A stretch of 64,000 nucleotides of DNA from positions 1-64,000 of the forward strand of contig MCGO01000049.1 in assembly GCA_002104985.1 (NCBI GenBank). Direction: 5' to 3'. Made by a program: the position numbers and the translations under genes. How positions within the stretch are numbered: the first letter of the stretch is position 1; each line of letters starts with the position of its first letter. The stretch is from Rhizoclosmatium globosum (lineage: Eukaryota > Chytridiomycota > Chytridiomycetes > Chytridiales > Chytriomycetaceae). Under the pieces are notes generated by a model. It saw only the letters and a program-made list of their open reading frames with translations. It had not been told where the DNA came from and did not search any database. Shown here piece after piece: positions 1 to 10,587 of the stretch.

Positions 1-293
1 TTTTTTCTGCAGAAAACTCGGAGACTACACTTACTGTCTTGGAACCAGCCTCAACGTGCTGCTCAGGCTGAGGGAACTGCTCAGCGTTAAGGTCTCATCG
101 TATTATCAAACCTGGCTCTATTCTTTTCTTTTGGTTCAATTGTATGTTTCTTCTCCTTGTCTTGGTAGTTTTCCAGTTGTTCCAAAGTACATTCACCAGC
201 AACCCTTTTGCATTGTCTTAGAAGTTGGAATACATTTGGATTTAATCTTAAACAATACTCTTAAAATAACGATACTTCTCATCATATCCGATT
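1..293. other. intergenic, nothing recognised
   Basis: No coding signal, RNA gene or repeat is visible. It lies just downstream of the probable stop of the first Kelch gene and is probably its 3' untranslated region plus spacer. Confidence 0.4.
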
Positions 294-3200
294 TCACGAA
301 CTGTGCTGCTCAACCCTTTCACTACGTTTCTCTTCAACAACCTGCCCATTTCTTACAAAACTCTCTACAACCTCTTCTCTTATCTCCACATGCTTTGTTC
401 CTTTCAGCAAACTTGAGGCAACACCAGAACCTGTCGCAGTCTGTGTTTTGCTTGGAAACCGTTCCCAAATTCTTCGAAACTGTCTGTCGGGCTATCTGTT
501 CGCTGAGGTTGCCCAGGAACACTCGTAACACTTTCTTCTCGCATCATGAGAGCCCGACTAAACCATTCGACGCCAAGTAATTTGACAAAACGTCCAAAGA
601 GTGCAATTACATCCGCAGCATCTTCCGCAGTACCACAAAGTGTCGCCAAATAAACGTTGAAAGTGACGACACTGTTGACATCCACTCCAAGGTTATGCAA
701 ATCAACTCGGAAAGCTTGCTTGCTGTACACAGCCTCTGGATTGGTGAAAACCGCAGAAAGAATCTTGACCATCTCAAACTTGGGATTCAGCTCTCGCACT
801 TTCTTCTCAAACCGTCCCACGCTGAAACGACTTGTCTGACTAACTTTAGTCACTCGTCGCATGAAGCCCTTGACAACAGTTTGTACTTGATCTAATCGAA
901 CACCCGTCGGTTCTTTGCAAATTGGATAGAGGGCGCCAAGGAACTTTCCAACACTTCCTACTTCAACAAGACAATCCCGAAGTTCTTTAAATACTCCAAG
1001 GATGGCATCTTCTCGTTCACCAGCCAGTACAACAAGGAGTTCAAGCTGTTTTTCAGCACTGACATCCAATCGTCCCTTGTAAAAGCTTTCGCTGATTTCA
1101 ACAGCATCAATTTCGCGACCCTTGCGTCCATCCGCCAGAATGTATTCAAGCATCAGAGACATTTCAAATTGAGGTCTGGCAACAAGCGCGAGAATTTCAA
1201 AGGTTCGAGCATCAAATTTCCCTTCATGTAAAGTCTTGCAGGAAATGAGGAATCGACGCACGCGCTCAAATGTAGCTTCACTTGTTTTCGTTTTGTATGA
1301 CCAACCACCAGCCTTTTCTTCAACAACAACTGCTTCCGATTCATTTGCACTTCCGGATTGAGTTACAGTAGTAGTGGTGGCAGTTACTGTTTCAACCAAG
1401 CCTCTCGAGCGATCAGACTGTTCGATCTTCCTGGTGTTGTTGGAGGACTTGGCGATGGAGTTGTGCTGGCGGGTCGAATGTATTCAGCTCTGAATGTTTT
1501 GTGACCCTTCACTTTCTTTGCTTCAGTAACGGATTCCGATTTGATTTTCTCTATGTCTAGAATGAGCAAAGCTTTCACAAAGTAAAAAAACTTACCGCTT
1601 TCAACAACAACAGTAGCCGTCGTTACAAGTCCAACACTTTCTTCTACTACCATAGGTGACACTTTACTTGTTCGCCGGTGTCGAGTTTCTTTGCCTGCAA
1701 TTTCTGTGTTCATCATGTGCTCGTCACTCAACACACGTCGTCGAGCTCCAACTTTTCTTGATGGACTTCATTCACCACAACATTCTCTTGAGTAGAATAG
1801 CCGGAGAAGTTAGCTACGTTTTGGTATTGATTAACGGCCGTGGTCTGGCTTTGAGGCTGAGGTTCAGGTTTTTTTGTTGCTTCATAGACAGCATATCCAA
1901 CGCCAGCCGCGATTGCAGCTCCTGCAGCAAGCTCTAGAGCCTCAGTGGTACCAAATTTGTTTTCGTTATCGCTAATGAAAGGACTGGGCTCATTGACAGG
2001 AACACTGCTGTAACCATTTTGGTTAATAGAATATGGAGCTGCGAAAGAGAAATATCAGATGGATCTTCATACAAACAACCTAAATCCTACCAATCGAGCT
2101 TCCAGCGTTTGGAGTTGGCTCCGAAGCAACATCACTGCCATTTTCCTCCAACATCGGCAACCCGGCACCTCCATAGGCGCCACCAGTATTGTTCGTATTA
2201 TAAGGTGCATTATTTCCAGAAGCATACAAAGGACGTCTTGCCTCCTCCTCATCTCGTTCCTTTTTCTTCTTCCACAGATACCACAACAAAACCAAGAACA
2301 GAATCGGAATCAGGACACAAAGAAGGAAGAGCAAAATCTCCCAACACAAAAAGTGACTGAGACAGTGATCATTTTCTTTGCGAGAGTAATGTTCTCGCTT
2401 CCTACGTGACCAACAAATGCAGAGAGCGATGCAAGCCGCAAGATACAGCAGCACAGCAATAACAATGAGTGCAATGCCCCAGTCCGGTAGCGGGACCACA
2501 ACTGCGTCTGTGTCTGTGAGAGTTCCGTTTTTGACGGTTCCTGTGACTGACTCGGACCCAGCAGCAGGGGCCTTCAACGATGCTGTTATTGTTTGTGTGA
2601 TAGAAATTCGAGTTCCCGAGACTGTCGCCATGCTTTGAGTTCTTAGTCCTTGAGAAGAAACATCAGGTCCACTTGCAATCGGAATCGAAGATCCACTGGC
2701 TGGGTTGGAAGCGTTTGGTTGGCCAGGAACAATGGCAGGGTTGGTGCCAACAGGTATGTTCTTTCCGTCGGTACCAGTCGGCTGGGGCACATTGCTCACA
2801 CCGGTGTTTGTTGGATTTTGACCTGGGTTACCTGAATTACTTGATCCATTTGTTCCTTGTGAAGAACTTCCGTTGTTGGAACCGCCAGATCCAGTGCCTG
2901 AAGAACTTCCACCTGATCCACCTGATCCAGTACCGGGAGAGCCCCCACCAGATCCACCAGATCCGTTGCTAGCCGAGCCTCCGCTGGATCCACTAGATCC
3001 ATTTGATCCATTTGATCCACCGCCTGTAGACCCTCCACTCGAAGATCCACCAGACCCTCCGTTCGCTCCATTTGAGGTTCCTGGAGTTCCAGGGGTTCCA
3101 TTTCCACTGGCATTGCCCGTTCCAGTGCCGCCACCAGTCACGCTACCGCCAGTATTACTGCTTCCGCCAGTACTGCTTCCACCACTAGTGGACGTGTTAG

Positions 3201-4584
3201 GTACAAAGGTAATTCCAGTAGCTACAGGGAATCCCGTCTTTTCAGGCGGCTTCGTCCATCCAACAGAAACAAGAGGAATATTCGAAGTTCCGCCGGAACA
3301 GGAACCACCGTCATTACAAGACAAAGGTCCAAGCGGTGGAACACCATAAAACGATCCACTATTTTGATTAGGTTCTTCTTTCGAGCAGCCGATAGTGTTA
3401 CTGTTGACAAGATACGTAATGATTCCATTCCCAAGCGAAACACCTCCAGCTCGCATCACGATTGCAGTACCACCGTTGATTACGGATAAGGTGGCTCCAA
3501 ATGTACCAGCGGGTGAAAACAATCCATCAGTATAATCTTTCGGTACACCCAAGTCAGTCCAGGTACGAGCTTTCAAGTCGAGGAACGAAAGATGTGGATT
3601 TGCGTTACCAGAAGTGGTGACACCTCCAAAACAAAAGACACCACCAACAGAATTTGCAGAAGATGACCAAGGAGTGCAAGACGAGCCGTCTGCAATTGAC
3701 AGGGAGTTTGTTGTGGGCAGTGAAGCCCAAGACTGTGTGATAACATTGAAGGTCCAAGAATCAAGGAGCGAAGTTGAAGAAGACACCAAAGCCCCGAATC
3801 CAACAAACAAATTTCCATCAGGGAGAGTTACTAGTTGATGTCCATATCGATTCGCAAATGGCGGAGTTGGCATTGACGTAAAAGCTTGAGTTCCAACGTT
3901 GAAGGAATAAAAGGGCACAGACACATCAAATCCACCAAGGCTAATTCCACCCAGTACATAAAAGAATCCTTTCGAAACAGCGCACGAATGGCCACTACGT
4001 TGAGCAAGTCCATTGGGCACAGAAACGGGTGGAATCCACATAGACTTTCGCACGTCAAACCGGTAGAGAAGATCTAATGCAGCTACTCCTCCAATACACA
4101 ACATTTGTGATGTATTTGAATCCAGGGCACAGCACTGAAAGTTTGAAGGCGGTGGGATGGATGAAGTGTCTAAAGAAACCTTAATTAGCGCCTGACCATG
4201 GAAATAGGGCATACTAGTCCGCATTCTAAGCGTATACAAAGTGATGCAGAGTGCAGGCGTGGCACGCAGACAGTTGGCAGTGAAGGGGGAAGCATACTAA
4301 CCGCTTGAATGGCCCTGTGCATCAATGAACTCGATATCTTTCCCGTTGCATGGCTGAGCACAAATGTAGTTTGAAGCCGTGGCCAGATTCGAAGTGGCCG
4401 GACTTGCGCAGGACGCCCCGCCAAAGTAGAGTGCCTGACCTGCAACTGGATCATACACAACAGACGATCCAACAATCGGCTCTTTGCACCCGGAAACAAG
4501 TGTGCTGAACAAGGCGATACTCAGCCAGGAAACTGCTATTCGATGTCGGTGGTGTTGATGCCGATGGTGACGAGGCAGACGCAT
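294..4584 (-). CDS. Kelch-ectodomain membrane protein with module-bearing tail (paralogue A)
   Basis: The start at 4584 opens a signal peptide (IAVSWLSIALFSTLVSGC) and a Cys-containing segment ending near 4298. A GTATGC..ACTAG intron (4297-4214) joins it in phase to a long exon. That exon reads Kelch/galactose-oxidase-like blades (YVLGGISLGG, GGVFCFGG), a Gly/Ser/Asn/Pro stalk at about 2830-3200, and one or two hydrophobic segments (ALIVIAVLLYLAACIALCIC and a second 40 residues on). A cytoplasmic tail follows. Exons down to about 294 carry two copies of the ~100-residue module also found in the giant gene at 10.6-25.6 kb. The frame breaks at least twice in the tail (an A4 run near 1770, and near 1410), and the last exon's frame is uncertain, so the stop at about 294 is an inference. 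Probably a cell-surface receptor or adhesin; ligand unknown. Confidence 0.7.
2830..3200 (-). repeat. Gly/Ser-rich stalk of the Kelch protein
   Basis: Imperfect short tandem repeats of GGATCNNNNGG type encode a Gly/Ser/Asn-rich flexible linker between the Kelch domain and the membrane segment of paralogue A. The opposite strand reads as a long proline-rich frame, which is only its mirror. Confidence 0.7.
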
Positions 4585-4819
4585 TGGATGGTTTGGTTTG
4601 GTTTTGGTGGTGGAGATTGGTTTTTGCTAGTCTTTTTTGCTCGATCAACAATTGTTTTCTTCCCTTTCAAGTCAACAAGAACATTATATGGAGAAATGAG
4701 ACAGCCTTGGGTAAATACCAACAAATCGAACTATTTGAGAGCCCCGTTTGCTAACTTTCCCAAAGTTTAATTTACTCTATGTATTAATTTTTACTGTATG
4801 TATTAATTTAGCCCTAAAA
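4585..4819. promoter_or_regulatory. upstream region of Kelch paralogue A
   Basis: About 235 bp separate the start codon of the minus-strand Kelch gene from the Ty3/gypsy insertion. Before insertion this spacer would have run straight into the tRNA-Cys gene now at 10365. No specific site is recognised. Confidence 0.35.
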
Positions 4820-4824
4820 CGGAC
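4820..4824. repeat. target site duplication, left copy (CGGAC)
   Basis: CGGAC abuts the 5' LTR and is repeated at 10359-10363 immediately after the 3' LTR. A 5-bp duplication is the usual size for Ty3/gypsy integrases. Confidence 0.85.
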
Positions 4825-5043
4825 TGTAACGGAATATGCTCCAATTCCCCTTCCGACTCTTTCCGGCTCCTTCGGAATCTACCGGCTCTTATCTTCTCAT
4901 TTCAAATTGACAACACACAATTTACCTTTCTTTTCTAGAACATTCTTTACTTTATTTACGACTATATAAGCAGTTCCTTTTTCATATCAATACAATAGAA
5001 TCTTCTTCCGTTATCTTCCGCAATCCGACCCTATTCCCTATCA
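4825..5043 (+). repeat. 5' LTR
   Basis: 219 bp, TG..CA ends, a TATA-like ACTATATAAG at 4961-4970, and identical to the 3' LTR as far as can be read by eye. Confidence 0.93.
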
Positions 5044-5045
5044 TT

Positions 5046-5063
5046 TGGTAGCACCGGAGGTTT
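5046..5063 (+). other. primer-binding site, probably initiator tRNA-Met
   Basis: TGGTAGCACCGGAGGTTT follows the LTR after two bases. Its complement ends CGGTGCTACCA, so the priming tRNA would have acceptor 5' AGCACCG with an A1:U72 pair. That pair is the signature of eukaryotic initiator tRNA-Met. No initiator tRNA gene lies in the window to confirm it. Confidence 0.6.
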
Positions 5064-5096
5064 CCCTTATTACAAGACTACCTCCCACGATCCGTA

Positions 5097-6455
5097 ATGT
5101 CCTCTGCTTCTTCTGACTACGACACTGAGATGTCCCCACGTGTTACTCCTCAAGCTACAGCACATTCCATCGACGCTGTCCCGTCTGCTGTGCCACCAAC
5201 AACTGCTCCACAACTGAACGACCTACTCCAGGCCTACCACGAACTCCGTGAAACCAACCGCTTCCTCATGCAAGAACTTGAGGCCCTCCGTCGTTCCACT
5301 GCTGCTACTCCAGTTTACTCTGTTCCTGTCCAACCAGCCCAACCTCCTTTCCAGCCACAACCAGCTCCGTTGAATGTTCCTCAATCTGTTAATGCTGTTA
5401 GAAGTCTTCCCGATTTCAAGATGCCCTCAGTCAAACCACTCATCTTTAACGGTAACATCAAGAACAAGCCAGCCCACGAGCTCCAGAACTACCTCGACGA
5501 TTATCTTGACCGCTCTCTTGAAATCTGCCGTCTCTACAATTTTGCTCCGTCAGTTTCCACTGTTACTCATATTGGACAGCCAACTTACGTCCAATTTACC
5601 GCTTCTGGACTCACTGAACATGCTCGTATTTCCTGGCGACGTCTACCTGAAACAGAAAGGATTACTATGACTTGGGAACGCTACTGCTCTTGGATCCAGA
5701 CTACCTTCGGTTCCCAGCTCACCCTCACTCAAGCCATTGAGGCCATGGAAAACCTCAATCAATCCAAATCCGCTACGCTCTACTCTGCCCAGTTCAACGA
5801 ACTCATCTCCGCTATTGCTGCTGCTGGTGTTACCTACGACGTCAAGCACCTTTGTGTCAAGTATCTCCAAGGCTTGAAGCTCCATCTCCGTACCATGCCC
5901 GAACTGTTCCGTATCACCGACAACCTCGATCGACTCCAACAAGAGGCTGAGAAGCTTGACGACCTAATGTTCCGCCACGGTAAACGAACCAATAACAACG
6001 GTAACAACAACGCTCACCAGAAGTCCCCTCGTCAATACGGAAACTTTCCTCGCCGCTCCTCCATGCCGTCGTTCCAGTCCTCGTTTCCCAACGCTTCCGC
6101 CGATGACCCAATGGACCTCACCAACACCCAACAGTTCCAGCGTCCTCCATCTCGATTTCGTCGCCTCAGTCCCGAAGAAAAGGCCCTCTACCGCTCCAAA
6201 GGTTGGTGTACCTATTGCCAGTCCAAACACCACGACACCGACCACTGTCAGAAGCTGCAAGAACGTCAGAAACAAGGTGACCTTCAACAACGTACCAATA
6301 ATCTTGAACGACGTTCCGATCGCTCCTCCAACGCCAACTCCAGTTCCAGCCGCTCCCGTTCGCAGTCCAAGCCACGTGCCCGTCTCAACGCCACCACTCA
6401 AGTCCAATCCGACGACGAGCCCACCGTTGAAAACAGCTCCGCCGCCCAGCACTAA
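5097..6455 (+). CDS. Gag polyprotein of the Ty3/gypsy element
   Basis: A 452-residue Gag starts at the first ATG after the primer-binding site. Residues ~85-280 form the capsid-like region (retrotransposon gag family, W/F-rich helices, e.g. ISWRRLPETERITMTWERY). A single CCHC zinc knuckle CX2CX4HX4C (CTYCQSKHHDTDHC) lies near residue 370, followed by a basic Arg/Ser tail. It packages element RNA in cytoplasmic particles. The stop is at 6455, and the pol frame is already open from 6103 in the +1 frame, so Pol is probably made by programmed +1 shift or re-initiation in the overlap. No clear slippery site was picked out. Confidence 0.9.
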   Translation: MSSASSDYDTEMSPRVTPQATAHSIDAVPSAVPPTTAPQLNDLLQAYHELRETNRFLMQELEALRRSTAATPVYSVPVQPAQPPFQPQPAPLNVPQSVNAVRSLPDFKMPSVKPLIFNGNIKNKPAHELQNYLDDYLDRSLEICRLYNFAPSVSTVTHIGQPTYVQFTASGLTEHARISWRRLPETERITMTWERYCSWIQTTFGSQLTLTQAIEAMENLNQSKSATLYSAQFNELISAIAAAGVTYDVKHLCVKYLQGLKLHLRTMPELFRITDNLDRLQQEAEKLDDLMFRHGKRTNNNGNNNAHQKSPRQYGNFPRRSSMPSFQSSFPNASADDPMDLTNTQQFQRPPSRFRRLSPEEKALYRSKGWCTYCQSKHHDTDHCQKLQERQKQGDLQQRTNNLERRSDRSSNANSSSSRSRSQSKPRARLNATTQVQSDDEPTVENSSAAQH

Positions 6456-9400
6456 TCGCTTTTCGCCGCTCCTTTTCGACGAACCGCCCGACTCTTTGAC
6501 GCCACCTGACCCTGCTTTTCTGTCTCAAATTATGGATGAATTGAATGAAACCCACGAACCTCTCTATTCCGTCAAGGCCCACCATTCCAACCGCTTTACC
6601 AACAAGCCCGGCCTTCTTATTTGCCAAGCCACTGCCAACAGCTCTCCAGTCTCCGTCCTTATCGATTCCGGCGCCTTTCCCAGCTTTATCTGTGCCGACC
6701 TTCCGTTCCTGAAAGACCTTCCTCTTGCGTCCCAAGACTGCAAAATCAAGTTAGCTGACAAGTCTATTGTTCAAGGACAACGTACCGTCCCTATCGACCT
6801 CCAGATCCACGGCACCGACTTCCACGATTCCAGATCCTTCACCGCCGTTCCAGATCTTGCTTACGACATCATCCTAGGCAAAGATTGGTTAAATGATTAT
6901 AATCCTGATATTGACTGGCCTACCAATACGATTACTATTGGCCCTCACCAATGGTCCTGCACGCTTCCACGTCCGATTCCTGAATTGCTTTCTGTTAGCC
7001 AGTTCTGTTCTCTGCTCAAGAAACTCACCGCCGAAGACTTCCTTGGTCTCGTTATCGCCAAGCCCATCGACGATCCCAATGCCGACGCCTCTTTCAAGCC
7101 TACTACTGCTTCCAGTGACGACGCCGATGCCATCGCGCGCTCCAAGTTATCTCCCGAAGTCCTTGCTATTATTGATAAGTATCCCGAAGTCTTTTCACCA
7201 TATGAAGGCTTACCTCCAGTCCGTCCGACCGACATGCGCATCGATACCGATCCTGCCGCCGACAAGAATCCGCCGCACCGTCCTATCTATCCTATGAATG
7301 AAGAGGAACTTAGAACCCTCCAAGAAGAAATCGCTTACCTTCTCAAGCACGGCCGCATCCGCAATTCCATATCTCCATACGGCGCTCCTATCTTCTTCGT
7401 GAAACAGAAAGACAAGTTACGTTTAGTATTCGATTACCGCGCCCTCAACAAGCTTACCGTCAAGAACCGTGCTCCTCTTCCAAGTATCCTCGAGTCCCTT
7501 GATCGCCTCGTCCGCGCCCGCTACTACTCCAAGCTCGACCTCGCTTCTGGCTACCACCAGTTCCGTATCCATGAAGCCGACATCCACAAGACTGCTTTCC
7601 GCACCAAATACGGCCATTTCGAATGGGTTGTTATTCCCTTTGGCCTCGCCAACGCTCCTGCTGTTTTCCAAAGTACGCTTAATTCGATTTTCCGAGACTT
7701 TATAGACCTGTTCCTCACCGTGTATATCGACGACCTTCTCATCTTCTCCGAGACCCTTGAAGACCATTACCGCCATATTGACCTTGTCCTCCAGCGCCTA
7801 AAAGAAAACAAGTTACATGCACGATTACGAAAATGCTCGTTCCTCAAAGAAGAGCTTGATTACCTCGGTTACTACATCTCCAAGGGTTCCATCTCCGTCC
7901 TTCCGTCCCGCACGTCTGCCATCGCCGACTTCGAAGAACCAACGTCCTACTCCGAGCTCCGCAGTTTCCTCGGACTTGCCAATACCGTCCACCGCTTTGT
8001 TCACCGCCACGCCGCGCTCCTAGCTCCGTTATCCGATCTCCTCCGCGACCACAAGACAGTTCCATTCGAGTCTAAATGGAATGATTTAGCCCGCTCTCAG
8101 TTCAAGAAAGTGAAAGAAACGCTTACCAAGCCCGACATGCTTGCGATGTTCGATCCGTCCAAGCCCATCCATCTCTACACCGATTGGTCCGAACGCGCCC
8201 TCTCCGGTTACATCGCTCAGCCCGACGACAAGAAGATCGACCAGCCGATTGCCTATTTTTCAAGAAAATGTAAGCCCGAAGAATCTAAGTACCATCCTTA
8301 TATGGGAGAAATCCTCGCTCTCGTCGAATCGCTACGCCATTTCCGAAACTACATCTATGGCTCCAACCAAGTCTACGCTTTTACCGACCACCAGTCGCTC
8401 CGCCACATCCTGTCCCAGCCCAAGCTCCGCCCTGTCCACCATCGTTGGCTCGCTGACATCCTTTCGTACGATTTCCAGATCCAGTGGACACCGGGGGAGT
8501 GGAATACTGTTGCTGACGCTCTCTCCCGCCGTCGCTTCGCTCTTGAAGCCTCTGTCCAAGTCAACCTCACTCCAAACGCCACTCATTCCACGTTCCAGCT
8601 TCCCGAAGTCCTCCATCTCAACACGACCCAGCTCCAAGTCACCGACGACATCCTCGCTGACATCAAAGATATGAACACGACCGATCCTCAATTCCTCGAA
8701 ATCACCCAGTTCCTCGTCGATCCAAACAATCCCGAAACCTTCGACAACGACCGTTCCAAGGCTCCGAAACACCTTATTGCCCAACTCTCTCGCTACAAGC
8801 TCCAAGACGGCCTCCTCTACTACACTGACAAGACCCATTCCCGACTCTACGTCCCAGCTCCGCTTCGCAACTCGCTCATCACCAAGGCTCATTCCTACGG
8901 TCCCGCTATCCACAACAACTGGGAACGCACCTCCGAACGTCTCACTCGCTACTTCCATTGGCCCAAGATCCACAACGACGTCCAACGATTCGTCCAGACC
9001 TGTGATAGTTGTCAGCGATACAAGATTGCACGACGCTTACCTTATGGTTTACTCCAGCCTCACGACGTTCCACCGCATCCTTGGCATACTTGTTCTATGG
9101 ATTTCGTAACTAAACTTCCTGTTAGTAAATCAGGTCACGACGCTATCATGGTAGTTGTAGACTCCGGCACCAAACGCACTCGCATCATCCCCTGCAAAAC
9201 CACCGCCACCGCCCGAGACGTTGCTCAACTATTCGAGACCCACATCTTCGCTCACCACGGCATCCCTCTCCACTTTATCTCCGACCGAGATTCCAAGTTC
9301 ATGTCGTCCTTCTGGCAAGAACTCTGTCGCTCGCTCAAGATCAAGTTGACCATCGCCACCACCGCCCATCCTCAGACCGACGGCCAGACCGAACAGAAGA

Positions 9401-10111
9401 ATGACTGGATTATATCCTCGCTACGTCAGTTCGTCAACTACGCTCAAGACGACTGGGGATCAACACCTCGCCAAAGTCGAGTTCGGCATCAACGACACCA
9501 TCAACTCCTCCACCGGTTACACTCCCTTTTTCCTCGAATACGGCCGCCATCCTCGCTCGCTCATCAACATCGACCTCACTGTAGACACTCCGCTCTCACT
9601 TCGCGACCTTCGTGCCACGTACCAAGTCGTCAAGGACAACGTTCGCGACGCTCAAGACCGCCAAGCCGTCATCGCCAATCGCCGTCGACTTCAATCGCCA
9701 TTCCAAGTAGGAGACCTAGTATTGGTTTCGTTAAAGGATTTTAAGCCACCCAACTTACGTCAACGTCCATCCGAGAAGCTCGCCGACCAGTACTCCGGTC
9801 CGTACAAGATCCTTGAACTCATTGGTCCCGCTCCTTCCTGTCGCCTTGATATCCCGTCCGATTGGGGTGTTCATCCAGTTTTCCACCCTGAGAAACTTCG
9901 CCCCTACTATTTTGACCTAGCAAAGCATCCCCTTGATGCGCAGCCCATTCAAGTTCGATCAATTGAAAGGGTTCTCCATTCGCGAATTCTCGATGGCAAA
10001 CAACAAGTTCTTATTAAATGGAAAGACCACCACCCAGTATTTAACTGCTGGCTCGACGCAACACCAAGCCTCCTCCAACGAATCAAGAACGATCAAGAAT
10101 TGTCGCAATAA
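6103..10111 (+). CDS. Pol polyprotein (protease, RT, RNase H, integrase, chromodomain), frame-broken once
   Basis: Aspartic protease with LIDSGA (~6658); reverse transcriptase with YIDD (~7725); RNase H with YTDWSE and TDHQSL (~8170-8390); HHCC integrase zinc finger (CDSCQRYK); and an integrase DDE core with MDF, SDRD and QTDGQTE. A C-terminal segment resembling a chromodomain (RSIERVLHSRILDGKQQ, IKWKDH) ends at 10111. At 9455-9458 a GGGG run puts the frame off by one. Reading GGG restores a continuous integrase (..DDW to DQHLAKVEFG..), so this is a one-base insertion or sequencing error. Chromodomains in this group usually steer insertion to histone marks. Here the actual site is next to a Pol III gene. 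Confidence 0.9.
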
Positions 10112-10129
10112 TTTTCATCGCTACGCTCT

Positions 10130-10139
10130 TGGAGGCGGG
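10130..10139 (+). other. polypurine tract
   Basis: A purine-rich stretch TGGAGGCGGG immediately precedes the 3' LTR, where plus-strand DNA synthesis would be primed. It is short and contains one C, so the assignment rests mostly on position. Confidence 0.6.
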
Positions 10140-10358
10140 TGTAACGGAATATGCTCCAATTCCCCTTCCGACTCTTTCCGGCTCCTTCGGAATCTACCGG
10201 CTCTTATCTTCTCATTTCAAATTGACAACACACAATTTACCTTTCTTTTCTAGAACATTCTTTACTTTATTTACGACTATATAAGCAGTTCCTTTTTCAT
10301 ATCAATACAATAGAATCTTCTTCCGTTATCTTCCGCAATCCGACCCTATTCCCTATCA
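10140..10358 (+). repeat. 3' LTR
   Basis: 219 bp, apparently identical to 4825-5043, and followed directly by the CGGAC duplication. Confidence 0.93.
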
Positions 10359-10363
10359 CGGAC
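10359..10363. repeat. target site duplication, right copy (CGGAC)
   Basis: Second copy of the 5-bp duplication; the tRNA-Cys gene begins one base later. Confidence 0.85.
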
Positions 10364-10364
10364 A

Positions 10365-10436
10365 GGACTGATAGCTCAGTGGTAGAGCGTAGGACTGCAA
10401 ATCCCGAGGTCGCGGGATCAACCCCCGCTCGGTCCT
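10365..10436 (+). tRNA. tRNA-Cys (GCA)
   Basis: 72 nt fold as a cloverleaf: acceptor GGACTGA/TCGGTCC, D arm GCTC..GAGC, anticodon GCA at 10397-10399, T arm GCGGG/CCCGC. Both Pol III internal boxes are present (A box TAGCTCAGTGG, B box GGATCAACCCC with A for the usual T at position 54). An A.C mismatch sits in the anticodon stem. A T-run terminator follows directly. A second identical gene lies at 61740-61811 on the other strand, and a third copy is split by an element at 44.6-53.6 kb. Confidence 0.93.
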
Positions 10437-10441
10437 TTTTG
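10437..10441 (+). terminator. Pol III T-run terminator of tRNA-Cys
   Basis: TTTT directly follows the tRNA 3' end. Confidence 0.7.
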
Positions 10442-10587
10442 CAAAAGTTTCTGAGCATAAGTAGCAGTGAGCATATCAAATCCCTTTTTCCTTGTGTACA
10501 AAAATATCCATATATGGCTTTCAACGAAACATTTCTAAGTTTATATAGTATATGAGAGAAAAAGAAAGTAAACATATCAAAAGGTCA

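Larger units (their letters stand above)
4825..10358 (+). mobile_element. Ty3/gypsy LTR retrotransposon (chromodomain type), recent insertion
   Basis: A 5,534-bp element has two 219-bp LTRs that look identical base for base and begin TGTAAC and end CTATCA. It also has a primer-binding site 2 nt inside, gag, pol in the +1 frame, a purine-rich tract before the 3' LTR, and a 5-bp duplication (CGGAC). Domain order protease-RT-RNase H-integrase-chromodomain is that of the chromovirus branch of Ty3/gypsy. It sits with its 3' end 6 nt from the mature 5' end of a tRNA-Cys gene, leaving only 1 nt between the duplication and the tRNA. One extra base in a GGGG run in the integrase breaks pol. Otherwise all catalytic motifs are present, so it is young and either just inactivated or intact with a sequencing error. 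Confidence 0.95.

Noticed and set aside
2873..3349. Long proline-rich open frame on the plus strand
   Set aside because: It is the mirror of the Gly/Ser-rich stalk of the Kelch protein on the minus strand; GGN codons read CCN on the other strand.
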